Shown: positions 1-7,728, counted from the stretch's first letter. The stretch is 17,290 nt of DNA from Bacteroidota bacterium (GCA_023418255.1 JAEZZZ010000108.1:1-17290), one strand, 5' to 3'. Program-made: numbers and translations. Notes: a model not told the origin generated them from the letters alone.

Positions 1-70
1 GATACGCTTTAAACTTTTGTTTGCAGCTTTCCTCATCGGGAAATTCTGAGATAAAATCAATCAGGTTCAT
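1..70 (-). CDS. IS1595-like transposase, N-terminal fragment cut by window edge
   Basis: Reading the minus strand from an ATG at 68-70 gives an open frame beginning MNLIDFISEFPDEESCKQ that runs off the left edge after 23 codons. This is the characteristic opening of IS1595 (ISXO2-like) transposases, which continue into a zinc-finger segment and a DDE-type catalytic domain outside this window. The family performs cut-and-paste or copy transposition of its own element. A -7 box on the same strand (86-93) lies 15 bases upstream. Whether the gene is intact cannot be judged from 70 bases. The identification rests on recall of the N-terminal motif. Confidence 0.7.
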   Translation of the reverse strand, partial: MNLIDFISEFPDEESCKQKFKAY

Positions 71-85
71 AGAAATATTTTTTTG

Positions 86-93
86 CAAAGATA
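86..93 (-). promoter_or_regulatory. -7 box for the left-edge transposase
   Basis: CAAAGATA on the plus strand reads TATCTTTG on the minus strand, an exact match to the Bacteroidetes -7 consensus TAnnTTTG. It lies 15 bases upstream of the transposase ATG. No clear -33 TTTG is seen, so this is a half-supported promoter. Confidence 0.4.
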
Positions 94-258
94 ATCATTT
101 TAGGGAAATATACGGACATTCATAAAAGTTTTTTCACTTTTCAGCCTTAGATATAAATATTATTTATGCAATATAATGCTGAGTTCTGGCGCAAAAAATA
201 TGATATAACTAGGTGGTTATGAATGCTTTGTTGTTTAATAATTATTTATTAACACTAA
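94..258. other. AT-rich spacer, no recognisable feature
   Basis: This stretch separates the left-edge transposase from the sigma-factor promoter. No gene, tRNA or strong hairpin was found. The outer end of the left insertion sequence must lie in or near it, but no terminal inverted repeat could be fixed because the partner end is outside the window. Confidence 0.4.
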
Positions 259-276
259 TTAGTCGTTTTTTAGTCG
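259..276 (+). repeat. Direct repeat TTAGTCG spaced 11 bp, possible regulator site
   Basis: TTAGTCG occurs at 259-265 and again at 270-276, an offset of 11 bases or about one helical turn. The second copy ends 8 bases before the -33 TTTG of the sigma-factor promoter. That arrangement fits an activator binding two adjacent half-sites, but no regulator is identified and seven-base repeats in AT-rich DNA can occur by chance. Confidence 0.35.
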
Positions 277-284
277 AAAAAATG

Positions 285-315
285 TTTGCTTATTAGATAT
301 ATCTTTTTATATTTG
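285..315 (+). promoter_or_regulatory. Bacteroidetes-type promoter of the ECF sigma gene
   Basis: A TTTG at 285-288 and TATATTTG at 308-315 are separated by 19 bases, matching the -33/-7 consensus (TTTG, about 19-21 bases, TAnnTTTG) of the Bacteroidetes primary sigma factor. Transcription would start near 321, leaving a leader of about 70 nucleotides before the ATG at 391. This is the only promoter in the window with both boxes well placed. Confidence 0.62.
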
Positions 316-319
316 TACT

Positions 320-363
320 GAGCAAAAGCAGATCAATTTTTGAAAATCAAAAAGCTAACGCTC
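320..363 (+). other. Potential folded 5' leader of the sigma-factor mRNA
   Basis: Nested inverted repeats are visible: TTTTTGA (337-343) with TCAAAAA (347-353), AGC (327-329) with GCT (354-356), and GAGC (320-323) with GCTC (360-363), followed by TTTT. Together they could fold the beginning of the transcript. The helices are AU-rich and the outer ones short, so it may be weak. No known riboswitch is recognised. Confidence 0.3.
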
Positions 364-390
364 TTTTAACACAAAAAATAAGGTTATCTT

Positions 391-909
391 ATGAAAACTA
401 AAAAGACTTTCGAAACCAAGCTATTAGGCTTGCAGGACAATATGTTAAACTTCGCTTTAGCATTAACTGCGGATCGTGAGGAAGCAAAAGATCTTTTACA
501 AGAGACTACACTTCGTGTACTTGACAATAGAGAAAAGTACTACGAAAACGTCAATTTTAAAGGGTGGGTTTTTACCATTATGCGCAATATATTTGTAAAT
601 AATTATCGTAAAATTGTACGCAGTCAAACCATTATTGATAAAACTGAAAATTTATATCATCTCAATCTTCCGCAAGATTCAGGATTTAATACACCGGAAG
701 CAGCTTACACAATTAAAGAGATAAATAAAGCCATCCGAAGTTTTACGGATGAATATAAAGTGCCTTTCTCTATGCATGTCTCTGGATATAAGTATGAAGA
801 AATCGCACAGCATTTGGGTTTGCCCATAGGAACGGTAAAGAGCCGTATTTTCTTTGCCAGGAAACGATTGCAAGAGATGCTCAAAGATTTCAGATACTAT
901 GCCGAATAG
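391..909 (+). CDS. ECF-family RNA polymerase sigma factor
   Basis: This 172-residue protein has the two-domain layout of sigma-70 group 4 (ECF) factors. A sigma-2 domain spans about residues 12-78, with the conserved DLLQETTLRVL helix and the FKGWVFTIMRNIFVNNYR stretch that binds core enzyme and the -10 region. A sigma-4 domain spans about 110-162, with a helix-turn-helix KYEEIAQHLGLPIGTVKSRI that reads the -35 region. Length is normal for the family. It redirects RNA polymerase to a stress or surface-function regulon; the targets cannot be inferred. ECF genes are often followed by an anti-sigma gene, but here the next gene is an antiporter behind a terminator, so the factor appears orphan. 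It has its own promoter (285-315) and a possibly structured leader. Confidence 0.92.
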   Translation: MKTKKTFETKLLGLQDNMLNFALALTADREEAKDLLQETTLRVLDNREKYYENVNFKGWVFTIMRNIFVNNYRKIVRSQTIIDKTENLYHLNLPQDSGFNTPEAAYTIKEINKAIRSFTDEYKVPFSMHVSGYKYEEIAQHLGLPIGTVKSRIFFARKRLQEMLKDFRYYAE

Positions 910-940
910 CATATGGCTAAATTTAAATTGATATTTAATA

Positions 941-977
941 AGCCTCTTCTTTATAAAATAGAAGGGGTTTTTTTATT
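941..977 (+). terminator. Intrinsic terminator after the sigma gene
   Basis: An 8-bp stem with one G-T wobble pairs CCTCTTCT (943-950) with AGAAGGGG (960-967), followed by a T-rich run. It lies about 30 bases beyond the sigma-factor stop codon and isolates that gene from the antiporter. Confidence 0.75.
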
Positions 978-984
978 TTTTGTC

Positions 985-992
985 TATCTTTG
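985..992 (+). promoter_or_regulatory. -7 box for the antiporter gene
   Basis: TATCTTTG matches TAnnTTTG and sits just after the preceding terminator, 73 bases before the antiporter ATG. The expected -33 TTTG is not present at the right spacing, so only half of the promoter is seen. Confidence 0.4.
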
Positions 993-1065
993 TATTCGTT
1001 TTTGATGGCGTTATTTGCGTTTTTCGCCATATAGGTGTTGAAATTAATTTATAAATACAAAAAAA

Positions 1066-2007
1066 ATGACTCTCGCGATTCTACTGATTTTGCTTTCTTT
1101 GGTTATTCTCTATTTTGCCGCCAACTGGTTGGTTCAGGGTGGTGCTTCTTTTGCAAAACGACTGGGTGTCAGTCCTTTGGTAATCGGGCTAACAGTTGTT
1201 TCTTTTGGTACCAGTGCTCCGGAATTGGTTGTGAGTGTACAATCTTCAATTGTGGGACAAGGAGCTTTGTCACTTGGTAATGTGTTGGGCTCCAATCTTT
1301 TTAATGTGGGAGTTATTCTTGGTATTTCTGCCATTATTTATCCTTTGGTAGTTAAGAAGCAGCTATTCAAACTGGATGTGCCTGTCATGATTGCTTCTAC
1401 GGTGCTGTTTCTTGTAACTTTCTACGACGGGAAACTGACCTTTTTTGAAGCCACTATCTATATGTCGGCATTTGTTTTGTATATCGGATACTTAATATAC
1501 AAGGCCATAAAAAACAAAGAAGATGAGACAGAAGACCCCAATTCTGAATTTAAAGTAACAAAACACTGGGTAATTGATTGGCTGATGATTGTCATTGGTT
1601 TGGCAGGGCTTGTTTATGGTTCCGATTTATTGGTAGATAATTCAGTTTTTGTGGCTACCAAGTGGGGAATGTCCGAAGCCCTAATCGGCTTAACAATTGT
1701 CGCGGCGGGAACCAGCATGCCTGAGTTGGCTACATCCATTGTCGCGGCAATAAAAAAACAGACCGATATCGCTGTGGGAAATGTTGTTGGTTCAAATATT
1801 TTTAATATGCTTCTGATTATTGGTACGGCAGGACTTATAAAACCAATTGAAACGCAGGATATTAACATGTTTGACGGTATCTATTTATTAGCGATAACAC
1901 TAATTCTCTTTGTGTTTATGCGTATACGACGCGATATCAATCGTGTCGAAGGATGCATTTTATTTGCTCTTTATCTGGCGTACTTCGCATATAAGCTATT
2001 TATGTAA
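1066..2007 (+). CDS. Calcium/sodium antiporter (CaCA superfamily, YrbG-like)
   Basis: This 313-residue integral membrane protein carries the duplicated alpha-repeats that define cation/Ca2+ exchangers. Repeat 1 has GTSAPE at 48-53 and GNVLGSNLFN at 71-80; repeat 2 has GTSMPE at 215-220 and GNVVGSNIFN at 238-247. The acidic residue in each (G-T-S-x-P-E) contributes to the ion-binding site in this superfamily. About ten hydrophobic segments are interrupted by one charged cytoplasmic loop (about 148-168, rich in Lys, Glu and Asp), which is the usual hinge between the two halves. The protein should exchange Ca2+ for Na+ or H+ at the inner membrane; the exact ion specificity cannot be read from the sequence. 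Length is typical for the bacterial subfamily. The gene stands alone between two terminators. Confidence 0.93.
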   Translation: MTLAILLILLSLVILYFAANWLVQGGASFAKRLGVSPLVIGLTVVSFGTSAPELVVSVQSSIVGQGALSLGNVLGSNLFNVGVILGISAIIYPLVVKKQLFKLDVPVMIASTVLFLVTFYDGKLTFFEATIYMSAFVLYIGYLIYKAIKNKEDETEDPNSEFKVTKHWVIDWLMIVIGLAGLVYGSDLLVDNSVFVATKWGMSEALIGLTIVAAGTSMPELATSIVAAIKKQTDIAVGNVVGSNIFNMLLIIGTAGLIKPIETQDINMFDGIYLLAITLILFVFMRIRRDINRVEGCILFALYLAYFAYKLFM

Positions 2008-2049
2008 TGTCCTTGCCGAAAGGCACGATGATTCGACTACTTATCACAT

Positions 2050-2078
2050 AAAAAAAGCCCTGATTTAGGGCTTTTTTG
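2050..2078. terminator. Bidirectional terminator between antiporter and lon
   Basis: A perfect 11-bp stem pairs AAAAAAGCCCT (2051-2061) with AGGGCTTTTTT (2067-2077) around a 5-nt loop. It has a T run in either direction and lies between two convergent genes, so it should serve both. Confidence 0.87.
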
Positions 2079-2118
2079 TGTTTTGAAATTAGAATGGCTG
2101 AGATAAAACCTCTTTATC

Positions 2119-4608
2119 CTAGCTCTTTTCTGCCGGTTTTGTTTTTTGGGGTATTGTAAAATTTATTGCATGTTTTACTTTTTGTTTCATTAGCGAAAGT
2201 TCCAACACCTCGCGAACATCCTCTACGTAATGAAATGTTAAGCCCTCTATATATGATGGTTTTATTTCATCCACATTTTTTTTGTTTTCTTTGCAAAGAA
2301 TGATCTCTTTGATGCCCGCACGCTTGGCCGCCAATATTTTTTCTCGGATTCCTCCGACAGGAAGGACTTTTCCGCGTAGGGTAATTTCACCTGTCATGGC
2401 GACATTTGCACGCACTTTGCGTTGTGTGTAAACCGATGCCAGCGACGTTATCATTGTGATGCCGGCAGAGGGCCCATCTTTTGGAATCGCTCCTTCGGGA
2501 ACGTGAATGTGCGTGTTCCAGTTTTCAAAAATATCAGGTGCAATGTTTAGCTCTTGCGCATGTGCACGCACGTATTCCATGGCAAGCATTGCCGATTCTT
2601 TCATCACATCGCCCAAGTTGCCTGTCAGGGTAAGCTTTGAGCCTTTACCCGGGCTTATCGAGCTTTCGATAAACAGAATTTCGCCTCCAACCGCTGTCCA
2701 TGCCAGACCGGTTACAACGCCGGCATATTCGTTTCCTTGATAGGAGTCTCTGCTAAATTCTTCCGTTCCTAAAAACTCTTTGAGATCACTAATTTTTAGT
2801 GATTTTGGATATTTTTCTTCCGAAGCGATTTTTCGCGCTACGCGACGCATCACTTTGGCTATTTTTTTATCCAACTCACGTACGCCTGATTCACGTGTGT
2901 AGCTTTCAATTATTTTTGTAAGCGTCGGTTTGGTAATGTTAAACGCTTTTTTAGGAATGCCGTGGTTTTCCAACTCTTTTGGAACAAGGTGGCGATACCC
3001 GATTTCTACTTTTTCCTCTGTGATATATCCACCTACATTAATCATTTCCATGCGGTCTTGCAATGGCTGAGGAATGCTGTTTACATTATTTGCCGTGGCA
3101 ATAAATAGCACTTTTGACAAGTCGTAGTCGACAGACAGGTAGTTGTCGTGAAACGCTGTGTTTTGCTCCGGGTCAAGCACTTCCAACAGTGCTGACGAGG
3201 GGTCGCCACGAAAATCGTTTCCGATCTTATCTATTTCGTCTAAAACGAAAACCGGATTTGACGAACCGGCTTTTTGTATGTTTTGGATGATTCGTCCCGG
3301 AATGGCCCCTATATAGGTGCGTCGGTGTCCTCTTATTTCGGCTTCATCGTGTAGTCCACCGAGCGATATGCGAACATATTTTCTGTTCAACGCCTCGGCA
3401 ATGGATTTCCCCAGTGAGGTTTTCCCTACTCCCGGCGGCCCATACAGACAGATAATGGGTGATTTTAAATCGCCTTTCAGTTTTAGAACGGCAAGATGTT
3501 CAATGATGCGCTCTTTCACTTTTTCCATTCCGAAATGGTCTCTGTCAAGAATTTTCTGAGCATTATTCAGATTGAAATTGTCTTTGGTATATTCATTCCA
3601 AGGCAATTCCAAAATTGTTTGTAAGTAACCAAATTGAACAGAGTAATCAGGTGATTGCGGATTCAGGCGTTCCAGTTTCTTTACCTCTTTTTCGAATATT
3701 TCTGCCACTTCGGCACTCCATTTTTTCTTTTTTGCCTTTTCGCGAAACTCATCAATTTCAATCTGCTGTGTATTTCCTCCCAACTCTTCCTGAATGGTTT
3801 TTATCTGTTGTTGCAGATAATACTCTTTTTGTTGCTGATCCAAATCTTCGCGCGTTTTCATTTGGATATTCATTTTCAATTCCAAAATCTGCGATTCGCG
3901 ATTCAGTACCATCAACAGACGGTAAGCCTGTTCTCTTTCGTCATCGATGCTCAATATCTCTTGCTTTTCGCGGCTTTCGATGGGCAGGTTGGTGGCACAA
4001 TAGCTAACCAACATGTCCGAAAATGCTTCGTTGCGAATGGTTTGTATCAGTTCTTTTGGCGGTTCGCCCAGCAAATGCAACATGTGCAGCATTGCATCTC
4101 GCATCGAGTCGAGAATGGCATTGTACTCCTTATCGTCTTTCTTTGTTTTTTTGCTTTCCAATATCTTATATGTGGCACGGAAATATGGTGTTTCTTGCGT
4201 TATTTCTTTCCATTCAAACCGTTTTTTGGCATGCACAATAATGCTGAAGTTGTTGTCAGCAAGCTCAATGACACGGATAACTTCTGCCACCACGCCGATT
4301 TGGTACAAGTCCTCTTTGTCGGGATCTTCAATATTTGTGTCTTTTTGGCATACTAAACCGATGTATCGCTGTTTTCCTCCTAACGACTTCACCAGTTTTA
4401 GTGACTTTTTTCGCCCTACAGAAATGGGTAAGCTACTTCCCGGGAAAACGATGGTATTGCGAAGGGGTAGAACTGGAATTGTGTCTTCCAACAAAGACTC
4501 ATCAAAATCCGTATTTCCTTCAACGAAGTCACCGGCAATGAAAGATATAACATTGGCATCCGAGTCGTCGGTAAGACCATGTATTTTGGCTTGAAACATA
4601 TTCATCAT
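2119..4608 (-). CDS. lon: ATP-dependent protease La (Lon)
   Basis: This 829-residue protein has the full LonA architecture. An N-terminal LON substrate-binding domain begins near residue 44 (IPVLPLRNTIVFPG), followed by a coiled-coil linker rich in Gln and Glu (about 250-330). The AAA+ module has Walker A GPPGVGKTS at about 390-398 and Walker B VFVLDEIDKIG near 455. The C-terminal serine protease domain has Ser714 in KDGPSAGITM and Lys757 in VGGIREK, exactly 43 residues apart as in E. coli Lon (Ser679/Lys722). It degrades misfolded and short-lived regulatory proteins in the cytoplasm as a hexamer. The start could be any of three close ATGs (4608, 4605, 4599); the first is given. The C-terminal tail after the protease domain is short and basic. 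lon is divergent from trmN6 with about 120 bases between them; no convincing promoter for lon was found there. Confidence 0.97.
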   Translation of the reverse strand: MMNMFQAKIHGLTDDSDANVISFIAGDFVEGNTDFDESLLEDTIPVLPLRNTIVFPGSSLPISVGRKKSLKLVKSLGGKQRYIGLVCQKDTNIEDPDKEDLYQIGVVAEVIRVIELADNNFSIIVHAKKRFEWKEITQETPYFRATYKILESKKTKKDDKEYNAILDSMRDAMLHMLHLLGEPPKELIQTIRNEAFSDMLVSYCATNLPIESREKQEILSIDDEREQAYRLLMVLNRESQILELKMNIQMKTREDLDQQQKEYYLQQQIKTIQEELGGNTQQIEIDEFREKAKKKKWSAEVAEIFEKEVKKLERLNPQSPDYSVQFGYLQTILELPWNEYTKDNFNLNNAQKILDRDHFGMEKVKERIIEHLAVLKLKGDLKSPIICLYGPPGVGKTSLGKSIAEALNRKYVRISLGGLHDEAEIRGHRRTYIGAIPGRIIQNIQKAGSSNPVFVLDEIDKIGNDFRGDPSSALLEVLDPEQNTAFHDNYLSVDYDLSKVLFIATANNVNSIPQPLQDRMEMINVGGYITEEKVEIGYRHLVPKELENHGIPKKAFNITKPTLTKIIESYTRESGVRELDKKIAKVMRRVARKIASEEKYPKSLKISDLKEFLGTEEFSRDSYQGNEYAGVVTGLAWTAVGGEILFIESSISPGKGSKLTLTGNLGDVMKESAMLAMEYVRAHAQELNIAPDIFENWNTHIHVPEGAIPKDGPSAGITMITSLASVYTQRKVRANVAMTGEITLRGKVLPVGGIREKILAAKRAGIKEIILCKENKKNVDEIKPSYIEGLTFHYVEDVREVLELSLMKQKVKHAINFTIPQKTKPAEKS

Positions 4609-4664
4609 ATTTCTTATTTTCTAAATCGAAAAATTATTTGGCACCTATATTTATGTAAAAAATG

Positions 4665-4672
4665 TACTTTTG
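4665..4672 (+). promoter_or_regulatory. -7 box for trmN6
   Basis: TACTTTTG matches TAnnTTTG and lies 55 bases before the trmN6 ATG. A TTTG at 4637-4640 is 24 bases upstream, longer than the usual 19-21-base spacer, so the -33 assignment is doubtful. Confidence 0.37.
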
Positions 4673-4727
4673 TTTATCTAATTGATATATTTATATATCC
4701 AAAATCCATGCCAAAAAAGAACAAAGG

Positions 4728-5444
4728 ATGGCGAACCTCTATTTTAAATTTAAAAAGTTTACGGTTTGGCACGATAAATGTGCCATGAAAGTTGGAACCG
4801 ATGGTGTGTTGTTGGGTGCGTGGACTCAAGTGCGAAACGCTTCGACAGCGCTTGATATCGGCACAGGAACAGGGCTAATTTCGTTGATGCTGGCTCAACG
4901 AAATAGCAATATTGCCATTACGGCTGTTGATGTGGATAGCGATGCCGCATGGCAGGCAAAAGAAAATGTTTCAAGCAGTCTTTTTGTTGAGAGAATTGAA
5001 GTAAAACATGCCTCCTTTCAAGAGTTTATAATCGATAAAAAAGAGGCGTACGATGTCATTGTATCTAATCCGCCTTATTTTCAAGATTCTCTTTTGTCAC
5101 CGTTTGCCAAACGTAATGTTGCCCGGCACACAATTTCATTTTCGCTGCCGGAAATGCTGCGATTGAGCAAACAGGCACTAAAGCCCGAGGGACGAGTTTC
5201 ACTGATTTTACCGTACAATGAAAAAAAGGCATTGGAAGCAATTGCCGATGATCTAGAGTGGGAAATTATACGTCAAACCACCGTCTTTCCAACAGCAAAC
5301 TCGCTGCCCAAACGTTTGCTGACAGAGCTCGCATTGCTTCCGCAAGGAAATAAAATAGAAGATGAGTTGATTATTGAAAATCAGCGACATCAATATAGTA
5401 AAGAGTTTGTAGAGTTGGTTAAGGATTTTTATCTTTATCTATAA
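4728..5444 (+). CDS. trmN6: tRNA1(Val) (adenine(37)-N6)-methyltransferase
   Basis: This 238-residue class I SAM-dependent methyltransferase opens with the family signature (YFKFKKFTVWHD, then CAMKVGTDGVLLGAW), typical of YfiC/TrmN6. The SAM-binding glycine loop is DIGTGTG at residues 43-49, an acidic residue ends strand 2 (AVDVD, about 66-70), and the catalytic NPPY motif for exocyclic amino methylation is at 114-117. The family transfers a methyl group to N6 of A37, next to the anticodon of tRNA-Val. Length is normal. The ATG at 4728 is chosen because the conserved N-terminus starts right there; an ATG at 4708 is out of frame. The gene is transcribed away from lon and ends 116 bases before the sialidase. 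Confidence 0.9.
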   Translation: MANLYFKFKKFTVWHDKCAMKVGTDGVLLGAWTQVRNASTALDIGTGTGLISLMLAQRNSNIAITAVDVDSDAAWQAKENVSSSLFVERIEVKHASFQEFIIDKKEAYDVIVSNPPYFQDSLLSPFAKRNVARHTISFSLPEMLRLSKQALKPEGRVSLILPYNEKKALEAIADDLEWEIIRQTTVFPTANSLPKRLLTELALLPQGNKIEDELIIENQRHQYSKEFVELVKDFYLYL

Positions 5445-5527
5445 GTTTGAGAGAAATAAAAGAATGAATTACTTCACCGTACAACTATTTTTTTCCATAT
5501 TTACGTGGTTTCATAAGAAAAATCATG

Positions 5528-5535
5528 TATATTTG
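5528..5535 (+). promoter_or_regulatory. -7 box for the sialidase gene
   Basis: TATATTTG matches TAnnTTTG and lies 25 bases before the sialidase ATG, giving a leader of about 20 nucleotides. No TTTG is found at the -33 position, so the gene may need an activator, or the box may be fortuitous. Confidence 0.42.
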
Positions 5536-5560
5536 TTCAAAATCATAAAACATAATTCTC

Positions 5561-7192
5561 ATGGTAAAAAAAATATTTCTGTTTTTAATTATAAGTGTTT
5601 TGTTATCAACGATGTATGCCGCTGATACCATCAGGGTGAAGCAAAGTAAAACACCTGTTCTTATCGACAGAAACGATAATGTGTTGTATTATCTTCGCAT
5701 AGATAGCGAAAATGCGAAAAAACTGGATGAGATTCGTCTATCTTTTTCGGCAAATGTAAATCGAGATGAAATTGAGTCCGTGAAATTGTTTTATGGTGGT
5801 ACAGAAGCTGTGCAGCGTGAGGGACAGCTTCATTACGCGCCCGTACAATATATCTCGAGCCACGCACAAAAAAAGACGAAAGATGCCAATCTTTCCTATT
5901 CCATTAAAGTGTCGGAACAAAAAAATCCCGATTCAGAGGTTATTTTGTCCGCCAATTATTCGCTTTTTCCGGGTGTAAATTATTTTTGGATTAGTTTGCA
6001 GATGAAGCCTAATGCATCGTTGCTATCAAAAATAGATATTGAATCGCTCTCTGCGTCTATGGATAAGCAATGTGCCGCTCTTTTGTTTGCAGATGAGCCG
6101 TCGTCGTTCCGAATGGGTATTGGTGTTCGTCACGCGGGCGATGATGGTGCAGCCGCCTATCGTATTCCCGGATTGGTAACAACAAGGAGTGGAACATTGC
6201 TTGGCGTGTATGATGTTCGCTACAACAACAGTGTCGATTTGCAAGAACATATAGACGTGGGATTGAGTCGCAGTACAGACAAGGGACAAACGTGGGAAAA
6301 AATGCGCATCCCGTTACACTTTGATCAGTTTGGTGGTTTGCCCGCTTCTCAAAATGGAGTGGGAGATCCGGCAATTCTGGTGGATAATCGTACCGGAACA
6401 ATTTGGATTGTTGCCGCATGGACACACGGAATGGGAAATATGCGCGCGTGGCATAACTCGCAACCGGGAATAGATGTGCAACATACAGCGCAATTGGTGC
6501 TCGCCCGCAGCGATGATGATGGAAAAACATGGTCAAAGCCAATAAATATTACTTCACAAGTAAAAGATCCCTCGTGGAGATTTTTATTGCAAGGACCTGG
6601 ACGTGGAATTACCATGCACGATGGCACCTTAGTTTTCCCTATACAATATATTGACTCTACCAAAGTGCCAAATGCCGGCATTATGTATAGCAAAGACAGA
6701 GGCAAAACGTGGCATATTCACAACCATGCTCGAACCAACACAACCGAAGCACAAGTGGCAGAAGTTGCCCCCGGTGTCCTTATGTTGAATATGCGCGACA
6801 ATCGTGGTGGCAGCCGAGCTGTTTCTACAACCACCGATTTAGGCATCACTTGGCAAGAGCACGTTTCATCGCGTAGCGCACTTCGTGAGCCTGTGTGTAT
6901 GGCGAGTTTGATTCATGTGCCGGCAAAAGATAATATGTTGGGGAAAGATTTGGTGTTGTTCTCAAATCCCAACTCAACCAAACATCGGCACAAAATCACC
7001 ATAAAAGGAAGTTTAGACGGTGGCGTTTCATTTCCCGAAGAGTATCAAGTGTTATTGGATGATGATTTTGGTTGGGGCTACTCTTGCCTCACATTGATTG
7101 ATAATGAAACGGTCGGCATTCTTTATGAAAGCAGTGTGGCGCATATGACCTTTCAGGCGGTTAAATTAACCGATATTTTTAAATCAAAGTAG
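5561..7192 (+). CDS. nanH: Secreted exo-alpha-sialidase (GH33 neuraminidase)
   Basis: This 543-residue enzyme begins with a signal peptide (basic start, hydrophobic core, likely cleavage after Tyr-Ala at residue 20). An N-terminal beta-rich domain (about 25-165) of the type that precedes Bacteroidetes sialidases follows. The six-bladed catalytic propeller then carries YRIP at 200-203 and five Asp-boxes starting near residues 238, 317, 377, 424 and 484 (the last two degenerate). By spacing against known GH33 enzymes, the arginine triad is Arg201, Arg412 and Arg476, the acid/base Asp226, the nucleophile pair Glu396 and Tyr507. All catalytic positions are present, so the enzyme should be active. 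It cleaves terminal sialic acids from glycoproteins such as mucins, in the periplasm or outside the cell. No lipobox or sorting tail is seen. No sialic-acid uptake genes are adjacent. Confidence 0.93.
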   Translation: MVKKIFLFLIISVLLSTMYAADTIRVKQSKTPVLIDRNDNVLYYLRIDSENAKKLDEIRLSFSANVNRDEIESVKLFYGGTEAVQREGQLHYAPVQYISSHAQKKTKDANLSYSIKVSEQKNPDSEVILSANYSLFPGVNYFWISLQMKPNASLLSKIDIESLSASMDKQCAALLFADEPSSFRMGIGVRHAGDDGAAAYRIPGLVTTRSGTLLGVYDVRYNNSVDLQEHIDVGLSRSTDKGQTWEKMRIPLHFDQFGGLPASQNGVGDPAILVDNRTGTIWIVAAWTHGMGNMRAWHNSQPGIDVQHTAQLVLARSDDDGKTWSKPINITSQVKDPSWRFLLQGPGRGITMHDGTLVFPIQYIDSTKVPNAGIMYSKDRGKTWHIHNHARTNTTEAQVAEVAPGVLMLNMRDNRGGSRAVSTTTDLGITWQEHVSSRSALREPVCMASLIHVPAKDNMLGKDLVLFSNPNSTKHRHKITIKGSLDGGVSFPEEYQVLLDDDFGWGYSCLTLIDNETVGILYESSVAHMTFQAVKLTDIFKSK

Positions 7193-7268
7193 ATAGTCGC
7201 TCCTAGACTCAAATTAAACTGAAAAACATATTTTATCTTGTAGGAAAAACCGGAGGAAAATAAAATAT

Positions 7269-7292
7269 AAAAACATTGTTGTCCGATAAAAA
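7269..7292 (+). repeat. Left terminal inverted repeat of the IS remnant
   Basis: This 24-bp sequence pairs in inverted orientation with 7705-7728, mismatching at 2 positions. Its inner 14 bases (7279-7292) are perfectly conserved. The segment 7272-7290 also matches 17165-17183 at 17 of 19 bases in direct orientation. Confidence 0.7.
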
Positions 7293-7359
7293 TCGGTTAA
7301 TCGACTAATCTGTTTGTGTGTTTTTGATAAACAGGTGCTGAGCTCACTATATCTTCATA

Positions 7360-7620
7360 TTAAAAAAGCAAGCCCTGCCTGTTGAATAAGTTTTGCTGTT
7401 CCAAATTTTGCTGATTTCTCAGCCAATCTTTCTCCGGATTTTCTAAAAAACGCATTAAATGAAGGTCGTTAAACAGACGAATCCTGCAAAAACTCACCAA
7501 ATTGGAAAAAGACCAAGAGCGTTTTAACTGTTTAAACAGTAATCCTATCTGTTTGTTAGTTACCTGCTTTATTCGGCTATCCGAAAACTGATTGTCTGAA
7601 AAATGTGTATTTTTGCTCAT
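7360..7620 (-). pseudogene. Transposase remnant: N-terminus fused in frame to C-terminus
   Basis: From ATG 7620 the frame encodes 86 residues starting MSKNTHFSDNQFSDS, then RIKQVTNKQIGLLFKQLKRS and a basic, aromatic-rich tail ending near NLFNRQGLLF. The first residues resemble the start at the right-edge element (MNKST), and the rest reads like the C-terminal end of an IS4-family (DUF4372-type) transposase, which is normally about 380-400 residues. The catalytic DDE core is absent, so it cannot be an active transposase. A -7 box TAGTTTTG (minus strand, 7645-7652) precedes the ATG as in the right-edge element, so a short protein may still be expressed. The family assignment of the C-terminal part is from recall and moderately uncertain. 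Confidence 0.55.
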
Positions 7621-7644
7621 TGTAGTATTGCGTTTTGGTGAATA

Positions 7645-7652
7645 CAAAACTA
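7645..7652 (-). promoter_or_regulatory. -7 box of the transposase remnant
   Basis: CAAAACTA on the plus strand reads TAGTTTTG on the minus strand, matching TAnnTTTG, 25 bases upstream of the remnant ATG. The right-edge element has TACTTTTG in the equivalent place. Confidence 0.4.
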
Positions 7653-7704
7653 CTAAAAAGGTATAAGGGATGAAAATTTATTTTATCTCTGCACTTTGGA
7701 TTGT

Positions 7705-7728
7705 TTTTTATCGGACAATAGTGTTTTT
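7705..7728 (-). repeat. Right terminal inverted repeat of the IS remnant
   Basis: This is the inverted partner of 7269-7292 (22 of 24 bases). It lies on the side of the transposase start codon, as expected for the upstream end of the element. Confidence 0.7.

Larger units (their letters stand above)
7269..7728 (-). mobile_element. Internally deleted IS4-like element (MITE-like remnant)
   Basis: The 460-bp segment is bounded by terminal inverted repeats of 24 bp (22 of 24 identical, with a perfect 14-bp core TTGTCCGATAAAAA). Inside is one minus-strand frame that looks like the first few residues of a transposase joined to its C-terminal end, the middle being missing. The left repeat agrees at 17 of 19 positions with the end of the element at the right edge of the window (17165-17183), suggesting the same IS family. 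Exact outer boundaries and target duplication could not be fixed because the flanks are A/T runs. It probably moves only if a full-length relative supplies transposase. Confidence 0.65.

Noticed and set aside
3655..4356. 233-codon plus-strand frame opposite lon, with other overlapping frames
   Set aside because: It lies entirely within the well-supported lon gene on the other strand, has a composition typical of antisense frames, and lacks any recognisable family.
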